From: Bacteroidia bacterium
GTDB taxonomy: Bacteria; Bacteroidota; Bacteroidia; UKL13-3
Assembly: GCA_022402405.1 (NCBI GenBank)
Contig: JAKRSG010000212.1
Span: forward strand, 1-13,026
Length of the DNA: 13,026 nucleotides
Reading direction: 5' to 3'
Shown: one piece after another, positions 1 to 8,480 of the stretch
Layout of the letters: every line of letters starts with the position of its first letter
Numbering within the stretch: position 1 is the stretch's first letter
Program-made: the position numbers and the translations under genes
Notes under the pieces: generated by a model
The model's input: the letters and a program-made list of their open reading frames with translations, nothing else
Database searches by the model: none
Told to the model about the DNA's origin: nothing

Positions 1-62
1 TGCTCAAAAAAGCCCATTTCTTTCCCATCTGGGAGTGTATCATCTAATTGATCGAGTGCCAT
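1..62 (-). CDS. tatC: Probable TatC, twin-arginine translocase subunit (N-terminal 20 codons only)
   Basis: A leftward reading frame starts at an ATG (complement of 60-62) and stays open to the window edge, giving 20 codons plus two bases. The peptide begins MALDQLDD and ends in KEMGFFE. Bacteroidota TatC proteins commonly start with a short acidic leader followed by a (K/E)EM(S/T)F(L/F)(D/E)HLEELR segment, and this frame breaks off exactly where HLEELR would follow. That resemblance is the whole basis of the call. TatC is the multispanning inner-membrane receptor for folded proteins carrying twin-arginine signals. A purine-rich AAAGGA lies about 10 bases before the ATG, so the start is plausible. 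A 165-bp gap separates it from the upstream gene, and no clear -33/-7 promoter was found there. It could be another protein with a similar N-terminus; the next 30 residues to the left would settle it. Confidence 0.5.
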   Translation of the reverse strand, partial: MALDQLDDTLPDGKEMGFFE

Positions 63-227
63 TCTTATTTTTTCCTTTTGTATTACCTCTTTTGGTTTGA
101 ACCCAAAAACGCCTCATCTTGTTTCCAATTACATTCACTTTTAAAATAAATGAGAAACTTCCCAAAAGCGTTCGCAAATTTGCGCAATTGTGAGGGTAAA
201 GCAAAATTCGAATAAAAATAGTAAACG
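63..227. other. Intergenic gap with a 12-bp perfect palindrome
   Basis: This is the AT-rich spacer between the 547-residue gene and the probable tatC. The only structure I see is the perfect palindrome CGCAAATTTGCG at 173-184, about 45 bases past the stop codon of the upstream gene. No U-tract follows it on either strand, so it is not a convincing terminator. Short open frames on the minus strand here have no family resemblance and no supporting start context. Confidence 0.4.
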
Positions 228-1871
228 CTAACTCTGAACCAACCTCCAAAAACGCTTAAGTAGCTGAATTTCTTGGAACGCCAATGCCTCCGAATCCGAC
301 TTTTTATGATAGGCCTCGTACAAATCACGAATTTCTTTCTCTGTTAATTTCTCAAAAACACCCAAAGCATCAAAAGAAATGAGCATTCTGTTTACAAAAG
401 AGCTGCTCTTAAGCTTTTGTTTGAGCACCTGTTCAAGCTTTACTGCTGAGGCTTTTTGTGCCGCTAATCTGTTAGCACCAAATTTTTCGCAAACATGTTT
501 AGTGAGCGTATCCACAATTTTCTGCACTGACACCAATTTCTCTTGATTTAAACCTATATGCCAAACAATATCATCACTCACTAATTTCTGTAAAATTTCA
601 CTCTTTGTTCTGTAATTCTTATTAGCAGAAAGCTTAATAAACTCTTTCTCGGCAAGCTCTGCTAAAGTTGGATTACATGGTTTAAATCCTAATTTATAAT
701 AAAACCAAAAAGCACCCGATTCTATGGCTTCTGAATTGCCTTTTCCAATTTGATAAGGATCAACTGTAAACTGATTAACATCAAACCTAAAGTGATACAA
801 TCTAAAAAGCTGTGCTAATATTTTGGTAGATTCACCTCCTCTAAATGGAGGCAATACATTTACTCCAAATGCGGCTTGTTTATTAAGCAACCAACAACCA
901 CCATAAGCCATAGGAACAGCATTTTTAAACACTAAAAATCCAATATAAGATTGCCAAGTAAACTTTTGCTCCGGAATCATATAATACAAAGCAATCTGAA
1001 TCCCATCTCCCATGGTAAACAACTCCGTCTCCTTGGTCTGCGCATACGTATAAGTATCCGTTTCGCGTAACAAAGATGCCATGGTTCCTCTGGCTAAACG
1101 CACCAAATATTCTTTATCTGGTAAGGATAACTTTCGCTCTTTTGGCTTTCCTAATTTTAAGACATCCTCCAATCGAATCTTTTTACTTAACCCATTTGGA
1201 TGATAAAAAATATTGGCATAAACCGACCTACCCAAACTTATTCCCAACAACGATTCTTGCAACAAAAAACTAGTATATAATTGCAACTGCGCAAACTTGT
1301 TTTCTCGTTGAGATATAGACCCCGAAACCTGCAAGCTAGCCGTTACGATATACCTTAGCAAGTCGCCTCTATCTTTGCTTGAACCAACATATTTTTTCTT
1401 CCAGTCAGCAAAATAAACATGCTCTCCCATTAAGGTTTCTTGCTCAAAGCTATCAAGTGTATACGTTAACGTATTTACCAAATCTGCCTCATCTGCTGCC
1501 ACACTTTCTACATACAGCTTATCCAAATTTTGCTCGAGCAAATATTGGTTCAGCCAGAGCCCAAATTGCGCGCATACTAAAGAGCCTGTTATGCCACTGT
1601 TGTAGAGAAAATTTACCTTACGTTTTTGTTCTTTTTTTACGGTTTGAACCAACTTATGCATTAGCTGTTGTGCTAACTCAAAAATGGCACTATTAGCAGG
1701 ATAAGCCTGAATAAACAACAAGGTATCATGGTAATTTTTTAGCGTATTTTCATTTGTTGGTAGAGGTATTGCCAACAATTTTTTTAATTGGGTTTCTAAG
1801 GAAACTACACCCTCTGAAGAATAATCTTTATAGTACTTAAAAAGTGCATTTTTACTCGATTTACTCTCCAT
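228..1871 (-). CDS. Uncharacterised 547-residue cytoplasmic protein with a GNAT-like core
   Basis: I do not recognise a characterised homologue. The protein has no signal peptide and no convincing membrane segment. Residues ~305-400 look like a GNAT-type acyltransferase fold. A strand carrying AVPMAYGGCW leads to NVLPPFRGGES (338-348), an arginine/glycine turn where GNATs bind acyl-CoA pyrophosphate. The region ends at SGAFWFYYKLGFKP (385-398), which resembles the GNAT motif B ending in FYxKLGF. The segment PYQIGKGNSEAIESG (372-386) just before it is distinctive. The N-terminal ~280 residues and the lysine-rich helical C-terminus (430-547) are unassigned. The start is an ATG with no obvious Shine-Dalgarno sequence, 22 bases after the stop of the DUF4199 gene, so the two are probably co-transcribed. 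Enzymatic function and substrate are unknown; the GNAT assignment is inference from motif shape. Confidence 0.7.
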   Translation of the reverse strand: MESKSSKNALFKYYKDYSSEGVVSLETQLKKLLAIPLPTNENTLKNYHDTLLFIQAYPANSAIFELAQQLMHKLVQTVKKEQKRKVNFLYNSGITGSLVCAQFGLWLNQYLLEQNLDKLYVESVAADEADLVNTLTYTLDSFEQETLMGEHVYFADWKKKYVGSSKDRGDLLRYIVTASLQVSGSISQRENKFAQLQLYTSFLLQESLLGISLGRSVYANIFYHPNGLSKKIRLEDVLKLGKPKERKLSLPDKEYLVRLARGTMASLLRETDTYTYAQTKETELFTMGDGIQIALYYMIPEQKFTWQSYIGFLVFKNAVPMAYGGCWLLNKQAAFGVNVLPPFRGGESTKILAQLFRLYHFRFDVNQFTVDPYQIGKGNSEAIESGAFWFYYKLGFKPCNPTLAELAEKEFIKLSANKNYRTKSEILQKLVSDDIVWHIGLNQEKLVSVQKIVDTLTKHVCEKFGANRLAAQKASAVKLEQVLKQKLKSSSFVNRMLISFDALGVFEKLTEKEIRDLYEAYHKKSDSEALAFQEIQLLKRFWRLVQS

Positions 1872-1893
1872 ATGTTTGTGAAATTATATCAGC

Positions 1894-2376
1894 TCAATTT
1901 GTTTTGGTCTTCACAAAAAATGCCACAATTAAACTAGTTAAAACGCCCATAACTGGGGCAAAGAATACCGACTGAATGATATAACTCTTTAAGTTAAAAT
2001 AATCTGCTGCTTGTTCCTGCGTCATTACTCCTTGCTGCACGGCATAAGCAGAGGCATTATTAAAATAATCTGGCGTAATTACTGTAGAAGTAATGATTTG
2101 GCTTACGGGCGAAAAAGCCGTTACAATCGCAGAAATTACAATACCCGAAACCAAAGCCTGACGATAGGTAATTTTTCCTTTATAATAATTTTTCTTCTTA
2201 TCTAACAAGGCATAAACATATACTGCAATTGCTGGTATGGCTACAAAATTGGTGTAAATAGCATGTTTAGCAATATTTACATCATGAAGGCCAAACATCT
2301 TTTCTAGCACCATCCAAAACAAACCCACTAAGGTGAAAATAATGGCCCATTTAATTTCAATTTTAAAGTTTTTCAT
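1894..2376 (-). CDS. DUF4199 family small membrane protein
   Basis: This 160-residue integral membrane protein has four predicted transmembrane stretches, at about residues 9-28, 40-58, 74-95 and 131-155. The N-terminus is lysine-rich, followed by a helix with WAIIFTLVGLFWMVLEK. The central YYKGKITYRQAL segment and the overall length (~160) match the Bacteroidota-restricted DUF4199 family, whose function is not known. The frame can be extended seven codons upstream to a TTG at 2397. I prefer the ATG at 2374-2376 because MKNFKIEIKW is a typical start for the family. The gene is divergent from the porin across a 120-bp gap and is followed 22 bases later by the 547-residue gene, suggesting a two-gene unit. 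Nothing in the sequence shows what substrate, if any, it handles. Confidence 0.8.
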   Translation of the reverse strand: MKNFKIEIKWAIIFTLVGLFWMVLEKMFGLHDVNIAKHAIYTNFVAIPAIAVYVYALLDKKKNYYKGKITYRQALVSGIVISAIVTAFSPVSQIITSTVITPDYFNNASAYAVQQGVMTQEQAADYFNLKSYIIQSVFFAPVMGVLTSLIVAFFVKTKTN

Positions 2377-2496
2377 AATTTTACAATTCGTATTCAAGTA
2401 TAGAAAAAAAAATAAAATTGTACGGATTTTCCTACATAAAAATTTAGAAATAGAGCAAATTAAAATATTTACTTTGCCATCCTATTTTAAAGCGAA
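2377..2496. other. Divergent intergenic region (DUF4199 / porin)
   Basis: This is 120 bases of AT-rich sequence shared by two divergent starts. On the plus strand TTACTTTGC (2469-2477) resembles the Bacteroidota -7 element TAnnTTTG(C) with one mismatch and sits 20 bases before the porin ATG. No TTG lies at the expected 19-21 base spacing upstream, so promoter support is weak. On the minus strand TATACTTG (complement of about 2396-2403) is a one-mismatch match before the DUF4199 start, again without a good -33. Confidence 0.3.
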
Positions 2497-3600
2497 ATGG
2501 TAAAAAAAATATTTTTAATCTCATTCCTCTTTTCAGCTCATTTGCTTTTGGCCCAAACAGACAGCAGCCTAAAATCGAGACCTGAATTAACATTTGAGGC
2601 CTATGGCGATTTATTTTGGAGTTTCGATTCTGACAGACCAAGCAGTGGGAGAAAGAAAGAGTTCTTTTACAATTACAATCAACATGCCACTGCAATGCTT
2701 AATTTAGGCTATGCAAAAATGGCTGTAAAACATAATAGGTATAGGGCAAATTTAGCATTACACACTGGAAGTTATGTAGAAGAAAACTATGAAGATGAGC
2801 ATTCTATTCTAAGGTATTTTAATGAGGCCAATGTTGGATTTGCCTTAAATAAAAAAAGTAATTTATGGATAGATGCGGGAATATTCTCTTCGTTTATTGG
2901 CTTCGAAAGTGCAATTTCTATTGAAAATCCCAATTTAAGCAGGTCCATAGTTGCCGAAAATTCTCCTTATTATTTAACTGGACTAAAACTAGGATACAAA
3001 CCTAATTCTAAGTGGGAAGCTAGCGCGTCTATTTTAACTGGCTGGCAGCAAATTCAGTTTTTAGAAGGTAATACACTTCCTTCTTTGGGATCGCAGGTAA
3101 AATACAAAGTCACACCTGATTTACTTCTAAATTGGAGCACTTTTATTGGAACCCACACGCCAGATTCTGCCCGAAAAATGAGGTATTACAATAACTTCTT
3201 TGTTCAATGGCAAAAAAATCCAAAGTTTATGTTGGTAGCAGGATTTGATATTGGATTAGAACAAAAATTTATGAACAGCTCTAATTACAACCATTGGGTA
3301 AGTCCGTTATTAATTGGACAATACATTTTAAACTATAAATGGAAAACGGGGTTAAGAGTTGAAAGATATAGAGACTTAAATAATGTAATAATTTCGCGAA
3401 TAAACAATCAGAATTTTGATGTAAATAGTTATTCGATAAATGCAGATTATATGGCCCATAAAAACATGTTTTTTAGAGTAGAATGGCGCTATTTCGACAG
3501 TAAAAATGCCATTTTTAATGAGCAAGGAAATTGGAAAAACACTAATTGGTTTGCCATGGCAAGTTTAATTTATAAGATCCAAAAAACTAAATCTTTATAG
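2497..3600 (+). CDS. Outer-membrane beta-barrel porin, BBP2/OmpL-like family
   Basis: This 367-residue protein has a Sec signal peptide (KK at 3-4, hydrophobic 5-18, probable cleavage after the LLLAQ segment near 20). The mature part is a series of alternating amphipathic strands rich in Tyr, Trp, Asn and Phe. Family-typical segments appear in order: FEAYGDLFWSF (33-43), a strand with RANLALHTGSY (83-93), LRYFNEANVGF (105-115), NLWIDAGIFSSFIGFESA (122-139), then NLSRSIVAENSPYYLTGLKL (146-165) and GWQQIQ (182-187). These match the putative beta-barrel porin-2 family (PF07642), thought to allow passive diffusion across the outer membrane; the substrate is unknown. The length is normal for the family. 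The barrel ends in SLIYKIQ followed by a short KTKSL tail that overlaps the receptor gene on the opposite strand. It is transcribed alone, towards the iron-uptake operon. Confidence 0.85.
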   Translation: MVKKIFLISFLFSAHLLLAQTDSSLKSRPELTFEAYGDLFWSFDSDRPSSGRKKEFFYNYNQHATAMLNLGYAKMAVKHNRYRANLALHTGSYVEENYEDEHSILRYFNEANVGFALNKKSNLWIDAGIFSSFIGFESAISIENPNLSRSIVAENSPYYLTGLKLGYKPNSKWEASASILTGWQQIQFLEGNTLPSLGSQVKYKVTPDLLLNWSTFIGTHTPDSARKMRYYNNFFVQWQKNPKFMLVAGFDIGLEQKFMNSSNYNHWVSPLLIGQYILNYKWKTGLRVERYRDLNNVIISRINNQNFDVNSYSINADYMAHKNMFFRVEWRYFDSKNAIFNEQGNWKNTNWFAMASLIYKIQKTKSL

Positions 3601-6019
3601 CTAAACTCAGGTAAAAACTACGTGCATCGCTGGGTATTATACCCGGACCCGGATAAGCATCGGCTCTGCGAGTAAAATACATTTGGTTAAATACATTATG
3701 ACAACTGGCTTCTACTTTAAACATGCGCCATTCGTAGCCTAGAGAGTAATCTGCTACAGTATAACTTGGTATAATTCCGTTAACCGCACCACTCACTCTT
3801 ACAGCATTACTTGCATCTGTAAAATGTTGCTGCACATATGCTATTTGAAACGAAGTACTCACGCTTTTATACTTGTAACTTAATCCGTTTCTAATCATAA
3901 CCGGAGGCGCCATTTCTACTTTTTTGTTCTCCAAAGATATATCAGCAGCTCGCACATAAACGGCATGCACGTATGCAAAATTTACAAAATACAACAGATG
4001 AGCTCTCGTTTTCCTGTTTCTCCATTTTAAGAAATCTAGCTCCACAAAACACTCCACTCCCGAATTTCTGGCATCCGCAATATTCGTTCTGAACCTATAA
4101 TCTTGAAATAATGGTGGTCTATCGGCTCTCAATACCTGACCAATTTTATCTTGATAGCTTAATAAAAATAAACTAACATCATAATTTACGATGCCCTCAT
4201 AATTTCCTCTTGCCCCTAAATCTGCACTAAATCCCTGCTCATCTTTCATGTTGGCATCCACCTTTAAATTAGGATTGGCAATTCGCAAATCGTTAAAATT
4301 TACTGCCCTATAATTTTGCGAAATATTAGCATATCCTTCTAACCAAGTTTTAGCTTTATAACTAAAGCCTATGCCGGCAAATACAAAAGATCTTTCGTTA
4401 CGTTCTGAACCAAAAATGCTGGTATCAGCAATCACATTTCCACTGAAATCTTTGCTTATAATTCTATAATATCCGGTAGAGGAAGTATTAATATACTCAG
4501 CTCTAAATCCGGGTGTAATGCTCCATTTGGCTCCGAATCTATAAATGTTTTCCGCAAAGAAAGATAGGTTCTTATTTTTAAATGCATAATCTGAGCCTTC
4601 TGGGTGCTGCGGATTTAAAAACACATATTGAGCATCGCTTCCTTTGGTACCATCGCCTTGTACCGACTTAGTATTTCCCAAATACCATCTAGTGCCAAGC
4701 AACAAGGTTTGCGGTTTTCCGGCCAATGTATACGAATGCAACAAGCGAGTTTCATTTCCTAAATTGGCAAATTCTCCCGAGATAAAAGTTCTGTTACTTC
4801 CCAAATCTGCCACATTAATTCGCTCCAAATTACCAAGTGAATACCTGCTAGATAAGAGTCCGAACATGCGTGTATTAATCTTGGTTTGGTTGTTAAAATT
4901 ATAATCTGCATGCAAAGCAAACAAATTCCAGTTTACTCTAAACCAGTTACGTGCCCTAAAAGATTGCTGCGGATTAAGTTCAAACTGCGCATCCGTTAAT
5001 CCTCCTGCTTGCTGTGCATTATACCTCATAAAGGTATAATCTGCTTGTAACTTAAATTTATAACTAGGCTTCCATATTACAGAAGTGTAAATGGTATTAA
5101 CATCAAACGCACTGTTTGGTCGCCACCCTTTTGCCTGCTTATGATTAATAAACGTATAATAGGTTATTTTTCCTTTGTAAAGCGTGCCGCCTAAACTGGT
5201 GAAGCTGCCCAAAAACCCAAAAGAGCCAACCGTATTACGCGATACTATCTCCATCTTTTTATCTTCTGCACCCTTTTTAAAAACAAAGTTTAGCATGCCT
5301 CCAAACTGTGTTCCATATTGCAAACTGGCTGCACCACGCACCACTTCAATTTTCTCTAAGGCCTCCATGGGTGGTGTGTAATAGGTTTCGGGATAACCTA
5401 AGGCATCTGCAGAAATATCATATCCATTTTGGCGCGTGTTAAAATTAGAAGTTCGGTTCGGACTTAATCCTCTGCCACCTACTCCCAATTGTAATCCCGC
5501 TTGATCACTTTCCCAAATGTTTAGTCCGGGTACTTTGGCAAAAACCTGACGAGGATTGTTAGTTGCCGTATTGGCTAATAAATCTTTGAGTACAATTAGC
5601 TCTGTTTTTTTAGCTTCGTATATTCCAAAACCATCCACGCTTTTTAAACGACCCATTCCATTGGTTTCTTCTTTGGCTGCTTTAACGGTGGCTTCGTTTA
5701 AATAGCCTGTAATAGCGAGCATTTCTAGCGAGATCGACTGCCTCTCTAACTTCACTTGCAAGGCTATTTTTTGCGATTGCATTCCCTCTTTAAAGAGCAC
5801 TAACTCGTGGTTACCAAACGGAATATTGCCTAATTCGAATGCTCCCTCTAAGTTCGTTTGCGTTTGAAGCTTTAACTTAGGAATGGAAATTACGGCCTGG
5901 GGCACACCTTTTTTAGTGGAGAGATAAAGCACCTTTCCCTGCAAAACCCCCGTGTTTTGAGATGCTACTTTCTGAATTAAAAGTATCCAAACAAAAATAA
6001 ATAAGATGCTATTCTTCAA
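3587..6019 (-). CDS. FecA-like TonB-dependent outer-membrane receptor
   Basis: This 810-residue receptor imports an iron chelate (or similar metal complex) across the outer membrane using TonB energy. Order of parts: signal peptide (1-20, ending VAS-Q), a carboxypeptidase-regulatory-like domain (~24-100), a linker, then the plug domain (~135-250). The plug contains QVFAKVPGLNIWE (158-170), RGLSPNRTSNFNTRQNGYDI (183-202) and the IEVVRGAASLQYG segment (224-236). The remaining ~550 residues form the 22-strand barrel, ending in SLAIKI. The NRTSNFNTRQNGYDISAD block is what I associate with the FecA branch, but citrate specificity is not shown. The start is TTG: an in-frame TAA lies three codons upstream and no ATG occurs before residue 80, so TTG at 6017-6019 is effectively forced. 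It overlaps the end of the HTTM gene by 11 bases, implying translational coupling. No FecI/FecR pair is present, so regulation probably comes from the upstream operators. Confidence 0.9.
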   Translation of the reverse strand: MKNSILFIFVWILLIQKVASQNTGVLQGKVLYLSTKKGVPQAVISIPKLKLQTQTNLEGAFELGNIPFGNHELVLFKEGMQSQKIALQVKLERQSISLEMLAITGYLNEATVKAAKEETNGMGRLKSVDGFGIYEAKKTELIVLKDLLANTATNNPRQVFAKVPGLNIWESDQAGLQLGVGGRGLSPNRTSNFNTRQNGYDISADALGYPETYYTPPMEALEKIEVVRGAASLQYGTQFGGMLNFVFKKGAEDKKMEIVSRNTVGSFGFLGSFTSLGGTLYKGKITYYTFINHKQAKGWRPNSAFDVNTIYTSVIWKPSYKFKLQADYTFMRYNAQQAGGLTDAQFELNPQQSFRARNWFRVNWNLFALHADYNFNNQTKINTRMFGLLSSRYSLGNLERINVADLGSNRTFISGEFANLGNETRLLHSYTLAGKPQTLLLGTRWYLGNTKSVQGDGTKGSDAQYVFLNPQHPEGSDYAFKNKNLSFFAENIYRFGAKWSITPGFRAEYINTSSTGYYRIISKDFSGNVIADTSIFGSERNERSFVFAGIGFSYKAKTWLEGYANISQNYRAVNFNDLRIANPNLKVDANMKDEQGFSADLGARGNYEGIVNYDVSLFLLSYQDKIGQVLRADRPPLFQDYRFRTNIADARNSGVECFVELDFLKWRNRKTRAHLLYFVNFAYVHAVYVRAADISLENKKVEMAPPVMIRNGLSYKYKSVSTSFQIAYVQQHFTDASNAVRVSGAVNGIIPSYTVADYSLGYEWRMFKVEASCHNVFNQMYFTRRADAYPGPGIIPSDARSFYLSLAIKI

Positions 6020-7367
6020 AACGATTTAACCAAGTTTTTGGGGCCCACGAATCTACTATTTCTAGTAGATTTAACTGCGGATTAAATAATAATTTACTAG
6101 GTTTTGCATTTAAGGTTACATACACCTCTGCTCTAATTTTATCTACCTCAACACCTTTGCTATGATAATGCTGTTGTAAAAACTGAGCATATTGCAAAAT
6201 CAAATCGGGCTGCATGGCCATTTGTTTTTCTTGATGCGGATTTAAAAAATCTGCATTATCTACTACGCCCTCACGTTGCGATGTTTTTTCGCGCACATAA
6301 AAGGTGGCAGTACCAGCCTTCTCCATAAGCATTACGCGCCATCCAAATCTGTATGCCTCTTCTGTCCAGTACATATTACCCGGGTAAGCTAAATATCTCA
6401 ATGGGAACAACACATGAAACAGCATCCAAACTACTAGCAGAAAACTTATCATTGATGATGGAATTTTACTAACAGCAGAATTGGCTGCATCGGGGTTTGG
6501 TTCAGACCGAAATGATATACTAAAAAGTTTGGCGAGCCGCTGCAAAACTTGCTCATGAAATGAGGTGCTAAAAAAAATGAGCGTGCAAGAAATCATGACG
6601 ATTGGAAAAACGCCAATTTGGAACAAAGCGCCGGTTATGGCGTGAAAAAACACCACTACCAACCATGCTAAAAACCGAGTTTTGGGGTAGAGTAAAAAAG
6701 CACCGATACTGATATCGAAAAGCATTCCGGCCCAGCTAAAAACATACGCTGTTATGGGGTAATTGAATAAAAATCCGATAAGAGGAAAATGACTATTTGC
6801 CGGTAGCCAAATTTTTAGAGGCATAGCATCAAACAGCCAAGCTGAGTTAATTTTGGCTATTCCTGCAAAGAAATAAACTAAGATAAGTTGAAACTTAAAT
6901 AAGTTGATTGTCGATGCAGGAACGACCCAACGTTTCTGTGTTTTTTTGAGCCAAACATCTATAGAAAAATTAGCGTTTGCTGGCACCCAAATAAGCAAGA
7001 AAGCGACCAAACTTACGAAGTAATAATGATTAAGATAATAGGTAATATCTATGAGCTCGCAATAGGTAAAAAGCAAAAAGAATGTGATGGCACTAAGTCT
7101 ATAAAACGCACCCAAAATAACACCCAAAGAGGCAGCTAACATAAGGTAATGGATAGCATACATTACCGCTGCTGGCGCTACTTTTACCCATTCAAAACCA
7201 AAATACTTAAACTGTACTTGAGTACTTATAAAATGTAAATCTACCCAATCTAAATATAAAAACCGAGCAGTACTAATGAAAGTGGCTAGTCCGAAAATTA
7301 TTCTAAACACCAGCAAAGGCGCAATAGAATGAGGTTCAAAGAATAATTTGTTAAGCCTATTTAACAT
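6009..7367 (-). CDS. HTTM-domain membrane protein, vitamin-K-dependent gamma-carboxylase homologue
   Basis: This 452-residue polytopic inner-membrane protein of the HTTM family (horizontally transferred transmembrane domain) is related to eukaryotic vitamin-K gamma-glutamyl carboxylase. Hydrophobic helices lie at about 15-38, 65-88, 90-108, 115-130, 155-172, 195-225, 232-268 and 303-325. Two landmark regions are visible. One is YLNHYYFVSLVAF (111-123), comparable to the carboxylase segment with the conserved Asn-His. The other is VYFFAGIAKINSAWL (164-178), comparable to the human AGVKKLDADW segment, with Lys172 at the position of its catalytic lysine. The soluble C-terminus contains EEAYRFGWRVML (336-347), frequent in bacterial members. 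The ATG is 2 bases after the imelysin stop and the stop lies inside the receptor gene. Members of this family recur in Bacteroidota iron loci, but their biochemical role there is not established. At least one bacterial homologue, from Leptospira, lacks carboxylase activity. Confidence 0.87.
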   Translation of the reverse strand: MLNRLNKLFFEPHSIAPLLVFRIIFGLATFISTARFLYLDWVDLHFISTQVQFKYFGFEWVKVAPAAVMYAIHYLMLAASLGVILGAFYRLSAITFFLLFTYCELIDITYYLNHYYFVSLVAFLLIWVPANANFSIDVWLKKTQKRWVVPASTINLFKFQLILVYFFAGIAKINSAWLFDAMPLKIWLPANSHFPLIGFLFNYPITAYVFSWAGMLFDISIGAFLLYPKTRFLAWLVVVFFHAITGALFQIGVFPIVMISCTLIFFSTSFHEQVLQRLAKLFSISFRSEPNPDAANSAVSKIPSSMISFLLVVWMLFHVLFPLRYLAYPGNMYWTEEAYRFGWRVMLMEKAGTATFYVREKTSQREGVVDNADFLNPHQEKQMAMQPDLILQYAQFLQQHYHSKGVEVDKIRAEVYVTLNAKPSKLLFNPQLNLLEIVDSWAPKTWLNRFEE

Positions 7368-7369
7368 CC

Positions 7370-8473
7370 TTAATCACCATCGCCACTGCTATACGTAACA
7401 GCAATTCCAATTAAACTAGATAAGTCGCTTTTAAAGAAACGAGTTAACTTTTGCAATTCGGTATGCACATCATCTACTTTGGCAAAATCATTCTGAATGG
7501 CTTCAGATAATTTTCCAGCTGGCAGAGCATCTATCTTAGCCTGAGTGGCAGCCACCTGATTTTGTGTTAATGTTATGAGAGCATTGCCGCCTTCTACTTT
7601 TTCGAGGTAAGCTTTAAAGCCAATTCCTTGCTCGCCTTTTAAGCCCGTTCCGTTCCAAATTAACTGCACACACCTCCAATGTTCTTTGGCCAATTCTGTG
7701 CTATAACCGCTGTAATAAGCCTCAACATTGGCGGGTAAAGTGGTAGTCTGACCAGGCCTTCTACCTAGCGGAATACCAAATTTAAAGTTTTTGAGGCCTT
7801 CATAATATTTTAAAAAATCATTATACAACAAAGAAGTAGAGCTGCCAATATCAGTTCCTACATTGCTTACAAAAGCCGCTTGGTAGCTTTTCCATCCGGT
7901 TTGAACCAAGTTTAGGTTCAGCCCAACTTGATGAACACAAGCTAATAAATAGTGCATTCTCCAAGGGTCGGAAGCAAATTTTTGAAAGATATTTGGGTTA
8001 TTTTGATTGAGGTCGAACACCAAATATTCGATAGCAAAAATGCCTCTAGAATCTCTATCAAAATTGGCAAAAGAAGTGTCTTTGGCCATAATAAAAGACT
8101 CTATTTTAGTACTAGAAACGGGGAAACTAGCGATTTCTTCGGAGAGCGATTTTTTGATACCACTTTCGGCAGCCGGACCAAAATTGAAAGCAGCTGCTAA
8201 TTGCCAAGAGCGAGCAAACTGCTTCCAATTTTGTTGCACCAACTGAAGGTTTTCTAAAGAAGTATCTTGCTTAAATTGGTTAACAGAACTGTGTAATTGA
8301 GAAAAATAAAACACTGCAGAATCGTATGCGGGCATAATTAAATTGGAGGACATGCTTGTTAACAATGCGCCTCTATCAAAAGCCAATGCGGCATCCATAC
8401 CTTTATCCTTTTCTTTACATGAGACAAGGAATAAAAGTCCAACTATGAGCGATAAAAAGGTTTTATTTTTCAT
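7370..8473 (-). CDS. Imelysin-family (peptidase M75) lipoprotein
   Basis: This 367-residue exported lipoprotein has a hydrophobic N-terminus and lipobox LVSC, with Cys19 as the acylated residue, followed by a charged KEKDKGMD linker. The rest is a helical imelysin-like domain (PF09375; relatives EfeO, IrpA, ICMP). Characteristic segments are NWKQFARSWQ (82-91), RGIFAIEYLVFD (143-154), KNFKFGIPLGRRPG (228-241) and the C-terminal SLIGIAVTYSSGDGD (353-367). The last closely resembles the usual imelysin ending, so the protein is full length. Imelysins are linked to periplasmic iron acquisition; proteolysis is doubtful for many members. In this one the GxHxxE signature reads G144-I-F146-A-I-E149, so the metal-ligand histidine is phenylalanine. 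The ATG lies 7 bases after the DUF4856 stop. The context suggests a surface or periplasmic partner of the TonB receptor encoded two genes downstream. Confidence 0.88.
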   Translation of the reverse strand: MKNKTFLSLIVGLLFLVSCKEKDKGMDAALAFDRGALLTSMSSNLIMPAYDSAVFYFSQLHSSVNQFKQDTSLENLQLVQQNWKQFARSWQLAAAFNFGPAAESGIKKSLSEEIASFPVSSTKIESFIMAKDTSFANFDRDSRGIFAIEYLVFDLNQNNPNIFQKFASDPWRMHYLLACVHQVGLNLNLVQTGWKSYQAAFVSNVGTDIGSSTSLLYNDFLKYYEGLKNFKFGIPLGRRPGQTTTLPANVEAYYSGYSTELAKEHWRCVQLIWNGTGLKGEQGIGFKAYLEKVEGGNALITLTQNQVAATQAKIDALPAGKLSEAIQNDFAKVDDVHTELQKLTRFFKSDLSSLIGIAVTYSSGDGD

Positions 8474-8480
8474 TTTTCAA

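Noticed and set aside
173..184. CGCAAATTTGCG as an intrinsic terminator for the 547-residue gene
   Set aside because: The palindrome has no real loop, is AT-rich in the centre and is not followed by a U-tract.
40..328. Overlapping minus-strand open frames beside the probable tatC
   Set aside because: They lie in the spacer or in other frames of the 547-residue gene, have no recognisable domain, and conflict with the better-supported frame starting at 62.
2442..2460. Possible third copy of the iron operator upstream of the porin (ATTTAGA at 2442-2448)
   Set aside because: Only the left arm matches; the right arm AGCAAAT has three mismatches in seven, no better than chance in AT-rich DNA.
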